A DNA stretch of 64,000 nt, taken from assembly GCF_009755665.1 (NCBI RefSeq), contig NZ_CP046622.1:2232001-2296000 (forward strand), in the 5' to 3' direction. The notes below the pieces were generated by a model. It searched no databases, was not told where the DNA came from, and saw only the letters and a program-made list of their open reading frames with translations. Of this stretch, positions 8,706-18,732 are shown piece by piece (the first letter of the stretch is position 1; each line of letters opens with the position of its first letter). Both the position numbers and the translations under genes were made by a program. The stretch comes from Variovorax paradoxus. GTDB taxonomy: Bacteria; Pseudomonadota; Gammaproteobacteria; Burkholderiales; Burkholderiaceae_C.

Positions 8706-9750
8706 GGCGCAGCCCTGGCCCTGCCCGCAGGCGCCGCCGGCGGCAGCGGCGGCCAGCCCGTGGGCGAGACCGCCCTGCGCGCCGGCGACGGCGGCAGCGA
8801 CGGCCAGGGCGGCACCGGCGGGATCAACGACACGACGGTCAACGCCCACGGCGGCGACGGCGGCGCCTCCACCGAGGCCGGCCCCAGCGCCGGCAGCGCC
8901 GCCGACATCGGCAGCTTCGGCGGCGCCACCCCCGGCGCAGGCGGTGCGGCTGGTGCCGCCACCACAGAGGTCTCGCCCGGCGTGTGGCAGGGCGACGCGG
9001 GTGCCGCCGGCCAGTCCCAGACCGGCGACATCGCCAGCGGCAACGGCTACGGCGGCGGGGGCGGCGGCGGCCAGATCGGCAATGCCATGGGCCCGGCCAC
9101 CACCGCGGCCGGCTTCTCCGCCACCGGCGGTGCCGGCGGCGCCGGCGGCCATGGCTACTGGGCCGCGGGCGGCGGCGGTGCGGGCGGCCATGGCGCCACG
9201 CTGCTCGACCCCCTGGCCGATGTGACCGCCAGCGGCGTCTTCACCGGCGGCGCCGGCGGTGCGGGCGGCGATGCCTTCTCCCAGGCCGGCGGCGGCGGCA
9301 GCGGCGGCGGCAGCGGGCTGTGGCTGCGCAGCGCCACCCCGGGGCTCACATTGACCCACGACGGCACCTCGGCGGGCGGCGCCGGCGGCGCGGGCGGATC
9401 CGAATCGCTGCCGGCGCGCAGCAACGCCTCGGGCGGCGGCGGCGGCGCCGGCGGGGCGGGCCTCACGCTCGCGGGCAGCGCGGCAGTGACAGTGGTCAAC
9501 ACCGGCCAGCTCCTGGGCGGCGCCGGGGGCGCGGGCGGTGCCGGCGGCGGCGGGGTGGCGGCACCGGCACGCCGGGCAACGGCGGCGACGGCGGGGCCGG
9601 GCTGGCCTCGGTCGGCGCAGGGGGTGCAATCGTGATCAACAGCGGCACCATCGCCGGCGGGGCGGGGGGTGCCGGTGGAGCCAGCAGCAACGGCGGGGCC
9701 GCAGGTCTTCCGGGTTCCGGCGGCGCCGGGGTGAGGGGCGCCGACCTGGA
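8706..9750 (+). repeat. Gly/Ala-rich codon repeat region of the passenger
   Basis: A low-complexity stretch built from GGC, GGT, GCC and GGG codons that encodes strings such as GGAGGAGG and GGGGGGSG. It resembles PGRS-like glycine repeats and makes long open shadows in several frames on both strands. It contains several short G or GGC runs prone to slippage. Confidence 0.8.
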
Positions 9751-10323
9751 CCTGCAGAACAGCGGCACCCTGGCCGGCGGGCTGGGCGGCGACGGGCTCA
9801 CACGCGCGCCGGCGGTGGCCTTCACCGGCGGCAGCAGCAACCGCCTGGTGCTGAACGCGGGCGGCACGCTGCTGGGCGCGGTGGCGATCGACAGCGGCGC
9901 GAGCGCGCGCATCGTGGCCGGCGCGGACGGGCTGGACCTGGGCAATGCGCTGCTGCTGGGCGGCACGGGCACGATCGACAGCAACGGCCACGGGCTGGGC
10001 TGGTCGGGCCCGGTCTCGGGCGCGGGCGAGCTGGTGAAGGTGGGCGCGGGCACATTGACCCTGAGCGGGGCGAACACGTACACGGGCGCCACCCGGGTGG
10101 CGGCGGGCAGCCTGCGCGCGGGGGCGGCGGGCAGCTTCAGCAGCGCGAGCGCGTTCACGGTGGACGCGGGGGCGGTGCTGGACCTGGCGGGGCACAGCCA
10201 GACCATTGCGGGCATGGCCAGCGCGGGCACGGTGTCGCTGCTGAGCGGCTCGCCGGGGGCGACGCTGACGGTGCAGGGGCCCTGGGTGGGCAACGGCGGC
10301 ACGCTGCGCCTGGGTACGGCGCT

Positions 10324-10331
10324 GGGGGGGG
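10324..10331 (+). repeat. G8 homopolymer at autotransporter frameshift
   Basis: Eight consecutive G residues follow CT and precede CAGCGGCAGC. With eight G the upstream frame stops 14 nt later; with nine G it runs on into the barrel-encoding frame. This is the position expected for slipped-strand phase variation. Confidence 0.8.
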
Positions 10332-11728
10332 CAGCGGCAGCCTGAGCGACCGGCTGATTTTGAGCGGCTGCACGGCGATTGCCAGCGGCACGACGAACAT
10401 CCAGGTGACGAACCTGGGCGGGCTGGGAGCGCTGACGGTGGGCAGCGGCATCGAGGTGGTGACGGCGATGAACGGGGCCACGACGACGGCGCAGACCACG
10501 CGCGATGCGTTCCGCCTGGCCGGCGGGCATGTGGATGCGGGGGCCTACGAGTACCGGTTGCATGCGGGGGATGCCTCGGGGGCGGGGGAGAATTGGTATT
10601 TGCGGTCGACCACGACCGTCGTTCCTCCGGGCGACGGCGGCGGCACCCCGCCGACCGAAGGCGGGGGCGCTGCCGCACCGAGCGGAGAGGGCCTTGCCGC
10701 CCCCGAACCTGTGCTCGGCATCATCGTGCCCACCTACCGCGCCGAAGCCTCGCTGTATGCGGCGCTGCCGAGCCAACTGCGCCAGGGAAACCTTGCGATG
10801 ATCGGCGACCTGCACAAGCGCATAGGCGATGACGATGCAAAAGGCGCCGCTGCAACTTCGACAAGCCCCGCGGGCTCGGAGCGCCGCGCCTGGGCCCGCG
10901 TGCTCTCCACCGACATCGACATTCGCCAGGGCGGCACCGTCTCGCCCTCCAGCAAGGGCCGCCTTACGGGCTTCCAGGCCGGCACAGATTTGATGGCCGC
11001 AACCAACTGGCGCGCCGGCCTCTACGTGGGCCAGCTCGACGGCGACGGGCGAGTCAGCGGCTTTGCGAGCGGCCTGCAAAACCAGCACGTGGGCCGCAAC
11101 GACCTGCGCAGCCAGTACTTCGGCATTTACGGCACCTACACCGGCAACGGCGGCTTCTATGCCGACGCGGTGGTGCAGTCGGGCCGGCACCGCTACACGG
11201 TGGAGCCGGTGCTGGGTGCGGGAGTCGAAGGCAAGGGCCGCAGCCTGCTGGGCTCCATCGAAGTGGGCCAAGCCTTTCCGCTGGGCGCCAGCGGCTGGAG
11301 CGTCGAGCCGCAGCTGCAACTGGTGCACCAGCAACTGGACCTGGACAACTCGGTCATCGCCGGCGCAATCGTGCAGCCGGACGCCGACAGCGGCTGGATC
11401 GTGCGCGCAGGGGTGCGGGTCAAGGGCACGGTTGCCACCGGCCTGGGCACGCTCCAGCCATACGGGCGCTTCAACGTCTACCGGAGCTCGAGCGGCGCGG
11501 ACATTGCGCGCTTCGTCAACGGCGCGAGCCGCACCGACATCGCATCGTCCACCGGCGGCACGAGCACCGAGCTGGCCGGCGGCTTCACCCTCGCGCTCGG
11601 CAACAGGACGAGCGTCTACGGCGAAGTGGGCAAGCTGTGGGCCTCGGGCGGCGACACCAGGGTGAAGAGCTCGATCAATGCATCGGTGGGTGTGCGCGTG
11701 AAGTGGTGAGGCGGGCATTGCTGCCTGC

Positions 11729-11762
11729 GCTGGCGCAGTTGCGGGAGTGCGACTGCGCCAGC
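11729..11762 (+). terminator. hairpin after the autotransporter gene
   Basis: A perfect 10-bp stem (GCTGGCGCAG with CTGCGCCAGC) with a 14-nt loop lies 20 nt after the autotransporter stop codon. No T run follows, so it may be a stability or Rho-assisted element rather than a classical intrinsic terminator. Confidence 0.45.
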
Positions 11763-11876
11763 ACACCGACGCGGTGTCTACCTACAACAAAGCCTGCATG
11801 AAAGAGCCACGTTCAGCCTGCAGGCGGGCGAGGGCACGCCTGGCATCCAACATCGACATTGATCGGGGCCCGGCGA

Positions 11877-13022
11877 ATGCCCACCATGAACAAGCTCAAG
11901 CAACTCCCCCGCCTTTGCAAAGAGGCGGCCATGGCCTGGGTCGACGACTTCGCACCCAGCATGGGCGCGGCGATCTCGTACTACACGATGTTCTCGCTCG
12001 CGCCCTTGCTGGTGATCGTCATTGCCGTGGCAGGCGCGCTCTTCGGCACCGAGGCCGTGCAAGGCCAGATTGCCGCGCAGCTGTCGGGACTGATCGGCCA
12101 GGAGGGTGCGCAGGCGGTGCAGGCCCTGGTCAAGAGCGCCAACGAGCCGTCTCGCGGACTGATTGCCGGGGCCATCAGCGTGGTGGTGTTGATCGTCGGC
12201 GCCACCACGGTGTTTGCCGAACTGCAAAGCGCGCTCGACCGCATCTGGCATGTGCCCGAGCGCGCGAAGCCGAGCGGCGTGTGGGGCATTCTGCGTGCGC
12301 GGGTGCTGTCGTTCGGCCTGATTCTTGGGCTTGCCTTTCTGCTGATGGTGTCGCTGGTCGTCAGTGCCGCGCTGGCGGCGGTGGGCAGCTGGAGCAGCGG
12401 GCTTTTCCCGGGGTGGGAGCTCTTGCTGCAGGTTGCCAACGCGCTGGTTACGCTGGGCATTCTCACGCTGCTGTTCGCAATGATCTTCAAGCTGATGCCG
12501 AGCACGCCCATCGCATGGCCTGACGTGTGGATTGGCGCGGTGGTAACGGCGGTTCTCTTCGAGGTCGGCAAGGTACTGATTGGCCTGTACCTCGGAAAAA
12601 GCAGCGTCAGCGAATCGTTTGCCGCGGCCGGCTCGCTGGTGGTGCTGCTGGCCTGGGTGTATTACGCCGCGCAGATATTCCTGCTGGGTGCGGAGTTCAC
12701 CAAGGTCTATGCCAATGCCCATGGCTCGGTGGCCGCCTCCAGGGCGCAGGCTGCGACGGAGGCCGCGGCGGAGCAGGCCCGCACGGGCACGGACAGCGCC
12801 GCTGCACGGCAGCCCGGAACGGAGAAGCTCGAGGCGATCGAGAAGATGGAAAACGCGCAGCGGGCACTCGAGGTGCGCACAAGGAAGGCCACCGCCAAGC
12901 TGCTACAGCAGGCGATCGGCCTGTTTGCGATCAGCGTGACGACCACGCTGCTTGCGCGGCGGCGCAAGCAGCGCCGCCGCCGTGCCGCGCGCATGCAACG
13001 GGAAATTCGCCGCACGGGGTGA
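11877..13022 (+). CDS. YihY/BrkB family inner-membrane protein
   Basis: A membrane protein of about 381 residues of the YihY/virulence-factor BrkB family. The family signature appears early (AISYYTMFSLAPLLVIVIAV), followed by five further hydrophobic spans (SVVVLIVGATTVFAEL, FGLILGLAFLLMVSLVVSA, LVTLGILTLLFAMIFKLMP, VWIGAVVTAVLFEVG and LVVLLAWVYYAAQIFLLG). The conserved ELQSALDRIWHV and LYLGKSSVSESFAAAGS are also present. The C-terminal 100 residues are charged, Ala/Arg-rich and probably cytoplasmic. The molecular role of the family is unsettled despite its old ribonuclease BN label. ATG codons at 11877 and 11886 are both possible starts; the former is preceded by a GGGG stretch. It stands alone. 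Confidence 0.88.
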   Translation: MPTMNKLKQLPRLCKEAAMAWVDDFAPSMGAAISYYTMFSLAPLLVIVIAVAGALFGTEAVQGQIAAQLSGLIGQEGAQAVQALVKSANEPSRGLIAGAISVVVLIVGATTVFAELQSALDRIWHVPERAKPSGVWGILRARVLSFGLILGLAFLLMVSLVVSAALAAVGSWSSGLFPGWELLLQVANALVTLGILTLLFAMIFKLMPSTPIAWPDVWIGAVVTAVLFEVGKVLIGLYLGKSSVSESFAAAGSLVVLLAWVYYAAQIFLLGAEFTKVYANAHGSVAASRAQAATEAAAEQARTGTDSAAARQPGTEKLEAIEKMENAQRALEVRTRKATAKLLQQAIGLFAISVTTTLLARRRKQRRRRAARMQREIRRTG

Positions 13023-13037
13023 GGCGAAATCCGGCCC

Positions 13038-14108
13038 TCACTTGGACCGCGTCAGCCCGAAGAAGGAGTCGAGTATGTGGAAGTGATCGTCATGGAACTG
13101 GTCTTCCATGCCGGCCAGCTTTGCAATGGGCACCCACTCGGCGGATGATGCGTCGTCGCCGGCCGTCAGCTCCGGCGGGCGGCGCGGGCCCAGGTCGAAC
13201 CAGTGCGCGTGGGTAATGACGCGGCCCTTCTGGCTGCGGTCTGGGTTGTCGAACACCTGCACCGCCTTGAACGCGCTTTGAATGTCGCTGTCGAGCAGGC
13301 GCAAGCCGGTTTCCTCGTCGAGCTCGCGCAGGGCCGACTGCCACACCGTTTCTCGCGGCTCGAGATAGCCGCCCGGCACCGCCAGCATGCCCTTGCCCGG
13401 CGAGCGGCCGCGCCGGATCAGCAGCACCTGGTCGCCGCACTGAACCACCGTGTCGACCGTGACGAAGATGACGGGGTAGGGCGTGCCCGCCCACATGGCC
13501 TTGTCCTGGCGCAGGCTCTCCCATTCTTGTGTCAGCGCGGCATAGTGCGGCAGGCTTGCCCAGGCGCGCAGAAACTGCAGCGTGCTCGCGGGTGCCTGGT
13601 TCACCAATGCAGCCAGAGCCGCTTCCAGCGAACCATCGGCCGCCGCTCCAAAGTACGCATCGCGCAAAGCGCTGGCGTGAATGTCACCCTGCAAGCCGGT
13701 GTCGTCGAGCGTCCATTGCGGAAAGTCGCGCAGGTACACGCTGGTCGCGTCCTTCAGGTGGCCGACCAGCAGCACCGAGGGTTGGGCTGGGTACATCTCG
13801 GCCACGCCCTGTTTCACGGCCGCCACCCAGCGCGCCTGGTCGTAGTAGTCGCGCACGGGCAAGAACTTCAGCCGCTCGCGGTCTGCTTGCGGCAGGGCGA
13901 GGCGAATCATTTCCGCGCGCTCTTCCCACGTGAAGGGATTGCGGGGCGTGCGGGCCTGGAAAGAGGAGCCCAACACCACCACGCATTCGGGCGCCGCGGC
14001 CAGCGCGCGCCTCAGCAGCGCGAGCTGCGCGTTGTGGAAGATCTGGAATCGCCCGATGTAGACGGCGACGTCGTGGGCCTGGGGTGTGGCTGGTAGTTGG
14101 TTTGTCAT
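13038..14108 (-). CDS. nadM: bifunctional NMN adenylyltransferase / Nudix hydrolase
   Basis: A 356-residue fusion. The N-terminal domain (about 10-180) is a nucleotidyltransferase of the NadM type with GRFQIFH, and IHASALRDAYF as the ISSTxxR-like motif, making NAD from NMN and ATP. The C-terminal domain (about 205-345) is a Nudix hydrolase with an intact box, GGYLEPRETVWQSAL then RELDEETGL, which in this family acts on ADP-ribose. The HxGH active-site motif reads HNAQ here, which is unusual and worth checking. The ATG at 14108 was chosen; the TTG at 14120 overlaps the nadE stop and has no support. It is the last gene of the NAD salvage operon, 8 nt after nadE. Confidence 0.88.
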   Translation of the reverse strand: MTNQLPATPQAHDVAVYIGRFQIFHNAQLALLRRALAAAPECVVVLGSSFQARTPRNPFTWEERAEMIRLALPQADRERLKFLPVRDYYDQARWVAAVKQGVAEMYPAQPSVLLVGHLKDATSVYLRDFPQWTLDDTGLQGDIHASALRDAYFGAAADGSLEAALAALVNQAPASTLQFLRAWASLPHYAALTQEWESLRQDKAMWAGTPYPVIFVTVDTVVQCGDQVLLIRRGRSPGKGMLAVPGGYLEPRETVWQSALRELDEETGLRLLDSDIQSAFKAVQVFDNPDRSQKGRVITHAHWFDLGPRRPPELTAGDDASSAEWVPIAKLAGMEDQFHDDHFHILDSFFGLTRSK

Positions 14109-14116
14109 TGGGGTTC

Positions 14117-15817
14117 TCAAGACAGTTTGGCTGCAATCGGCATCTGGCGCCCGGAGCCGAAGGCTCGCGCCCTGACCCGGACGATCGGCGGCGATTGCCG
14201 CCGCTTGTATTCATTGCGCGCGACCATGCCGCGGATGCGCTCGAGAAGCGCTTCGCCGGATGCTTGGGCGCGCAGCGTGTCGACGAATGCGCGCGCCTCC
14301 TGGTACTCGTGCTGCGCAAGTCGGGAGCCTTCGATCAGCAGCTTGAGGATCTGGTCGAGCACGGGATAGGGCGGCAGGCTGTCGACATCCTTCTGGCCCG
14401 GCGCCAGTTCGGCCGAGGGCTCCTTGTCGATGATGGCCTGGGGAATGATCTCGCGACCCGCCGTTTCGTTCAAGTGCCGCGAGAGGGCGAAGACCTCGGT
14501 CTTGTAGAGATCGCCGATCAGGCCCAGGCCGCCGTTGGTGTCGCCGTAGAGCGTGCAATAGCCGACCGAGATCTCGGACTTGTTGCCCGTGGTCAGCAGC
14601 AGATGGCCGAAGCTGTTGGAGTACTCCATGAGAATGGTGCCCCGCACGCGCGCCTGAAGATTCTCCAGAGCCACGCCGCGCAGCTCGCCGCCCAATGCCG
14701 ATTCGAAACCTTGCGTGAACTGCGACACGATGCCCGCAATGGCATGGTGCTTGAGCGGCACGCCCAGGTTGCGGCACAGGGCTTCGGAGTCGCTGACCGA
14801 ACCTTCCGATGAAAAGCTCGACGGCATCGTGATGCCGACCACGTTCTCGGCCCCCAGCGCTTCGACCGCCAGCGCCAGTGTCAGGGCCGAGTCGATGCCG
14901 CCCGACGAGCCGACAACGGCCTGGCGAAACCCGCAGCGCCGCGCATAGTCGCGCAGGCCCAGCACGATCTGCTGGCGGTAGAACTCCAGGGCTGGCAAGC
15001 CCTCCGGTGCGACCGGCGACGGAGCCTTGCCGGCTATCGTCAAGAAGCGGCCCTTGTCGAAACACAGCGTGCTCACTTCTTCCGCGAAGCGCCGCGCTTC
15101 GTACACTACACCGGCCTGCGGCTCGACCGCAAACGACGCCCCGTCGTACACGAGCTGGTCGTGGCCTCCCACCTGGTTGACGTAAAGGATCGGCAGGCCA
15201 TTGCGGCGGCTGGCCGCGCCGAAGATCTGGTGCCGCTGCTCGCGCTTGCCGATGTTCGACGGGCTCGCGTTGATCGACACCACCAGGTCGGGCGCCGCAT
15301 CGCGCATGCGCTCGAACGGATTCACGAGGTAGTCCTGCCCCTCGTCGTTCCAACCGTCCTCGCAGATCAGCAGGCCCACCTGAAAGTCGCGGATGCGAAG
15401 CACGCGCGCCACGTCGGGCCCCGGTTCGAAGTGACGGCGCTCGTCGAAGATGTTGTAGGTGGGCAGCAGTTGCTTGGTGTATTCGAGCAGCACTTCGCCC
15501 CCGCGGATGACGCGCAGCACGTTGCGAAGCTTCTTGCCTGCGCCTTCGCGCCGTGCCGGCAACCCGACGGCCCAGTGCAGCGCAGGCATCTGGCGAGATG
15601 CCGACAGCAGCTCCTGGAAAGCGGCCTCCACGCGGTCCATGAAGCCTTCTTCTTCCAGCAGGTCGGCCGGGTAGTAGGCGGTGAGCGACATTTCGGAAAA
15701 CACGACCAGGTCGGCCTCTTCTGACGATGCCTTGCGCGCAGCCTCGATCATTCGCGCGGCATTGCCGCGCAGGTCGCCGATGGTGTAGTTGAGTTGGGCG
15801 GCGGTGATTCGGAGCAT
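14117..15817 (-). CDS. nadE: glutamine-dependent NAD+ synthase
   Basis: A 566-residue two-domain enzyme that amidates nicotinic acid adenine dinucleotide to NAD using ATP and glutamine. The N-terminal nitrilase-type glutaminase (residues 1-270) shows its Glu in SEMSLTAYYP near residue 46 and its Cys in LLICEDGWND near 150. The C-terminal synthetase has the P-loop VVGSSGGIDSALTLALA near residue 293 and GNKSEISVGYCTLYGD. The start is the ATG at 15817 (MLRITAAQLNY), 5 nt after the pncB stop, in agreement with the family N-terminus. It lies between pncB and nadM in a tightly packed minus-strand operon. Confidence 0.95.
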   Translation of the reverse strand: MLRITAAQLNYTIGDLRGNAARMIEAARKASSEEADLVVFSEMSLTAYYPADLLEEEGFMDRVEAAFQELLSASRQMPALHWAVGLPARREGAGKKLRNVLRVIRGGEVLLEYTKQLLPTYNIFDERRHFEPGPDVARVLRIRDFQVGLLICEDGWNDEGQDYLVNPFERMRDAAPDLVVSINASPSNIGKREQRHQIFGAASRRNGLPILYVNQVGGHDQLVYDGASFAVEPQAGVVYEARRFAEEVSTLCFDKGRFLTIAGKAPSPVAPEGLPALEFYRQQIVLGLRDYARRCGFRQAVVGSSGGIDSALTLALAVEALGAENVVGITMPSSFSSEGSVSDSEALCRNLGVPLKHHAIAGIVSQFTQGFESALGGELRGVALENLQARVRGTILMEYSNSFGHLLLTTGNKSEISVGYCTLYGDTNGGLGLIGDLYKTEVFALSRHLNETAGREIIPQAIIDKEPSAELAPGQKDVDSLPPYPVLDQILKLLIEGSRLAQHEYQEARAFVDTLRAQASGEALLERIRGMVARNEYKRRQSPPIVRVRARAFGSGRQMPIAAKLS

Positions 15818-15822
15818 GGCTC

Positions 15823-17010
15823 TCAACTTTCGATGTGAAAGACCTGGCGCAGATAGGCCAGGAAGGTCTGGTCTTCGCACAGCGTCTTGCCCGGGCTGTC
15901 GGACAGCTTGGCGACGGGCTGGCCGTTGCACCCGGTGAGCTTCATCACGATGTTCAGTGGCGTGAGGCCGACGTCGTTGGTCAGGTTGGTGCCTATGCCA
16001 AAGCCGGTCTGCGTGCGGTCGGCGAAGGTGCGGTACAGCCGGATGGCCGTCTGCAGATCGAGCCCGTCGGAGAACACCAGCCGCTTGGTGTGCGCATCGA
16101 TGCGCAGCCTGGTGTAGTGCGCCAGCGCCTTTTCGCCCCATACGACCGGGTCTCCGGAGTCGTGGCGAAGGCCGTCGAACAGCTTGGCAAAGTACAGGTC
16201 GAAGTCGGCCAGGAAGGCGTCCATGCCGACCACGTCGGTCAGCGCCACACCCAGGTCGCCGCGGTACTCCTGCACCCAGCCCTCGAGCGCCGCATTCTGG
16301 AAGTCGCGCAGCCGCACGCCCAGTGCCTGGTAGGTCTGCAGGTATTCATGTGCCATGGTGCCGATGGGCACCAACTCCAGTTCCTTGGCCAGCAGCACGT
16401 TGGAGGTGCCCTTGAAGTACATGGGCACTTCGCGCTTGAGCGTGGCGACCACCTCCCGCTGCCAGTCGCGCGAATAACGGCGGCGGACGCCGAAGTCGAA
16501 AAACTCGAAAGGGTGCCGGGCCGCCGGCTCCTGTGCAAAGCCGCGCAGCAGCTCGATCTTGGCCTGCAGGCGCTTGCGGCCCTCGGCCAACGCCGCGTCC
16601 GCATCGAAGCGGCGGAAATACAGCTCGTTGACCATGGCCAGAACGAAGATCTCGAAAGCCATGGTGTGGACTTGCGGCCCGACCGCCCGGATGTGCAGCG
16701 CATCGCCTTCCACCGTGGCAGAGATGAATTCGCGCTGAAAGCTGAAGATGCGCAGGAAGTCGACGAAATCGCTCTTGATGTAGCGCAGGCCGCCCAGGTA
16801 GGCGAGTTCGCCGGGCGCAAAGCGCAGGGTGCAGAGATGGTCGAGCTGCTCGTCGACGTCCGAAAGCAATTCGGCCAGCGGATAAGCGGGCTGGTTGCGG
16901 CAGACGAAGGTGTACTCGGCCTGCGTTTGCGGGTGGCTGTGCAGCATGGCCTGCCACATGGTGAACTTGTACAGGTCGGTGTCCAGCAGGCTGCGGATGA
17001 TGGGTTGCAT
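15823..17010 (-). CDS. pncB: nicotinate phosphoribosyltransferase
   Basis: A 395-residue enzyme that joins nicotinate to PRPP to give nicotinate mononucleotide, the Preiss-Handler entry step. Recognisable stretches are the start [16 protein letters not shown], the conserved [25 protein letters not shown] with PIGTMAHE, and the active-site end [16 protein letters not shown] and GIGTNLTND. The length is right for PncB. The ATG at 17010 follows a 26-nt gap from the nicotinamidase gene. It works between the nicotinamidase upstream and nadE downstream, so the operon takes nicotinamide to NAD. Confidence 0.95.
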   Translation of the reverse strand: MQPIIRSLLDTDLYKFTMWQAMLHSHPQTQAEYTFVCRNQPAYPLAELLSDVDEQLDHLCTLRFAPGELAYLGGLRYIKSDFVDFLRIFSFQREFISATVEGDALHIRAVGPQVHTMAFEIFVLAMVNELYFRRFDADAALAEGRKRLQAKIELLRGFAQEPAARHPFEFFDFGVRRRYSRDWQREVVATLKREVPMYFKGTSNVLLAKELELVPIGTMAHEYLQTYQALGVRLRDFQNAALEGWVQEYRGDLGVALTDVVGMDAFLADFDLYFAKLFDGLRHDSGDPVVWGEKALAHYTRLRIDAHTKRLVFSDGLDLQTAIRLYRTFADRTQTGFGIGTNLTNDVGLTPLNIVMKLTGCNGQPVAKLSDSPGKTLCEDQTFLAYLRQVFHIES

Positions 17011-17036
17011 GGTGTGGTCCTTCGCTGTTCGTTCGG

Positions 17037-17900
17037 TCAGATGTTGGCGGTCAGTATGGAAAGCACTTCGGCACTGGTGAGAAGCCGGGCGCCGCGGTTG
17101 CCCATGTCTTGCAAGAATGCCTGGTGCTGCGCCTCGAAGCGGGTTACCGGGCTCATGCAATCGGTAACGAGCACCAGCTTGGCGGGATTGCCGGAGGGCA
17201 GGTTGGCGGCAATGTGCTCGGTGGTGGCCTTCACGCAGTGGCTGCTGGCTTCGCCCGCAATCACGATCAGGTCGGCCCGGTCGAGCGATTCCACCAGCGG
17301 CATGTTGAGCAGGGTGGCGGGGTCGTCCTCGTCCGGCACTTCGGCCTGAATGGCGCTGTAGTGCTCGGTCCACGGGTTGCTGCCCTTGCCGACCTTTTGC
17401 ACCACGCGCAGTTGCTCGTCCTCCCAGGCGTTGTAGGCGGCCTTGACCGCGGCGTGCACGTTGTGCCCCCAGCTGCCGATTTCGCAATGCACCGGCCACA
17501 CCATCAGCGTGTAGCGGCCCCGGCGCTCGAGCTCGTCGATGTAGGCCAGCGCCCGGGGCAGGGCAGCAGGGTCACGCGGACGGTAGTCGCCGGCGTTGAC
17601 TTCTGCCGCAGTGATCGAGGTGAAAGGCTGCACACCGCCGCCATCCCGCGTTTGCCAGAACGTGGGGTGCGCAATGTCGAACCTGTGGTGCGAATCAAGC
17701 GTGACCGTGATGCCGCCAATGCCTTGCGAGCCCTCGCGGATGAGTTGGGCCACACGCAGCATGTCGGCATGGGCACCCGCAACCGGCAGGGCCGGCTGCA
17801 ACTGCGCGCCCGTGGCTGCGTCTGCCGGAAGCCAACCGGCCGGAAGGTCGCAGAAGTCGTTTTGCGGATCGATCAGGAGAAGTTGGATGTTCTGCTTCAT
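17037..17900 (-). CDS. nicotinamidase-like cysteine hydrolase (isochorismatase fold)
   Basis: A 287-residue isochorismatase-fold hydrolase, first gene of the NAD salvage operon. The catalytic Asp is in [14 protein letters not shown] (Asp11), the Lys in [17 protein letters not shown], and the nucleophile Cys in [18 protein letters not shown]. It is longer than classical PncA (about 210), with insertions around residues 90-150. Its place directly upstream of pncB makes nicotinamide to nicotinate the most likely reaction. Two operator copies lie 18-54 nt upstream of its start, so the operon is probably repressed by NrtR. Confidence 0.85.
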   Translation of the reverse strand: MKQNIQLLLIDPQNDFCDLPAGWLPADAATGAQLQPALPVAGAHADMLRVAQLIREGSQGIGGITVTLDSHHRFDIAHPTFWQTRDGGGVQPFTSITAAEVNAGDYRPRDPAALPRALAYIDELERRGRYTLMVWPVHCEIGSWGHNVHAAVKAAYNAWEDEQLRVVQKVGKGSNPWTEHYSAIQAEVPDEDDPATLLNMPLVESLDRADLIVIAGEASSHCVKATTEHIAANLPSGNPAKLVLVTDCMSPVTRFEAQHQAFLQDMGNRGARLLTSAEVLSILTANI

Positions 17901-17917
17901 GGTGTTCTCTTGGTTGA

Positions 17918-17954
17918 GTTGTACTGTGCAACTATATGGGTTGCATAGTACAAC
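17918..17954 (-). promoter_or_regulatory. double NrtR-type operator of the NAD salvage operon
   Basis: Two 15-nt boxes, GTTGTACTGTGCAAC (17918-17932) and GTTGCATAGTACAAC (17940-17954), are separated by 7 nt. Each is itself near-palindromic (GTTGnAC-n-GTnCAAC type), and the second is the reverse complement of the first with one mismatch. They sit between the nrtR stop and the nicotinamidase start. A TATAGT on the minus strand (17931-17936) between the boxes could be the -10 element, so binding would block the promoter. Confidence 0.8.
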
Positions 17955-17968
17955 TTAGTAGGAAGAAG

Positions 17969-18709
17969 TCAAGCGCCGAGCTCCGAGGCGTCGCGCGGGC
18001 TGAACGTGCGGGGAAACAGGGCCGCCTGGGACCGATCGCGCAGGCGGTAGCCCATGGCCGGCCGGCCGAAGGTGCCTTCTACGGTGCCCGCTTCTTCCAT
18101 GAAGCCGGCGTCGAGCATCCGCTTGCGAAAGGCGCTCTTGTCGACGGGGCGGCCCAGCACGACCTCATAGGTGTGCTGCAGCTGCGGCAGCGTGAAGGGT
18201 TCGCTCAGGAGAAAGGCAGGCAGCGAGGTGTATTCGACCTTGCTGCGCAGGCGGGCGATGGCGGCCTCGAGGATTTCGGCGTGGTCGAAGGCCAGGCGCT
18301 TGCGGGTGGCCGCGGCGGCGCCGATCCATTCGACCTGCGCGGCGTTCGCTCCTTTTTCGAGCACCAGGTCCTGGCTCGGCACGAGCGCGAAGAACGCGTG
18401 CGTGGTCGACCAGCCCCGCGGGTCGCGGCTTGCGCCGCCCCAACTGCCCAGTTGCTCGAGGTACGGCGCGGAAACACCGGTCTTTTCTTGCAGCTTGCGC
18501 AGGGCGCAGCCGAGCAGGCTGGCGTCCTTGTCGACGTCGATGAACCCTCCCGGCAGGGCCCAGCGACCCGGGAACGGCTCGTGGGCATCGCCGGGGCGGC
18601 GCATCAGGACGACCTTCAGCTCATCTTCCAGCACGGTGAAGATAACGACGTCGACAGTGACCAGCGGCCTCGCGAATTTCAACTCGGCCGGTGTGTTGGA
18701 TGGTTTCAA
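17969..18709 (-). CDS. nrtR: Nudix-related transcriptional regulator NrtR
   Basis: A regulator of about 246 residues. The N-terminal half is a Nudix domain (VTVDVVIFTVL, VVLMRRP, WALPGGFIDVDKDASL, then CALRKLQEKTGV), but the catalytic glutamates of the Nudix box are replaced, so it should bind ADP-ribose or NAD metabolites without hydrolysis. The C-terminal part (about 160-245) is a winged helix (FTLPQLQHTYEVVLG, then KSAFRKRMLDAGF). The start is taken as TTG 18709, which has AAGGAGG 7 nt upstream; the longer GTG 18739 start would overlap the operator. It is upstream of the NAD salvage operon on the same strand and one operator copy lies before its own gene, indicating autoregulation. Confidence 0.88.
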   Translation of the reverse strand: MKPSNTPAELKFARPLVTVDVVIFTVLEDELKVVLMRRPGDAHEPFPGRWALPGGFIDVDKDASLLGCALRKLQEKTGVSAPYLEQLGSWGGASRDPRGWSTTHAFFALVPSQDLVLEKGANAAQVEWIGAAAATRKRLAFDHAEILEAAIARLRSKVEYTSLPAFLLSEPFTLPQLQHTYEVVLGRPVDKSAFRKRMLDAGFMEEAGTVEGTFGRPAMGYRLRDRSQAALFPRTFSPRDASELGA

Positions 18710-18732
18710 GACCGGGCCTCCTTTCCAAAGAG

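Larger units (their letters stand above)
8589..11709 (+). pseudogene. glycine-rich autotransporter with two frameshifts as sequenced
   Basis: A type Va autotransporter of about 1,040 residues if two single-base gaps are restored. The GTG at 8589 has AAGGA 8 nt upstream and begins MNKTIRVFWN, an extended-signal-peptide (ESPR) start, then a hydrophobic core ending ALALPAGA. The passenger is dominated by GGAGGAGG repeats to about 9750, then carries a PATR beta-strand repeat (VGAGTLTLSGANTYTGATRV, 10030-10095). The last 300 residues (about 10800-11709) are an autotransporter barrel ending VGVRVKW. The frame slips near 9552-9555 and again in an eight-G run at 10324-10331; adding one G to each run restores an uninterrupted frame. 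As given, the products would be a truncated passenger and a separate barrel. This is either sequencing error in G runs, decay, or phase variation. Confidence 0.85.

Noticed and set aside
8706..9750. Gly-codon repeats considered as a CRISPR or VNTR array
   Set aside because: There is no fixed repeat length or unique spacers; they are codon-level Gly/Ala repeats of the autotransporter passenger.
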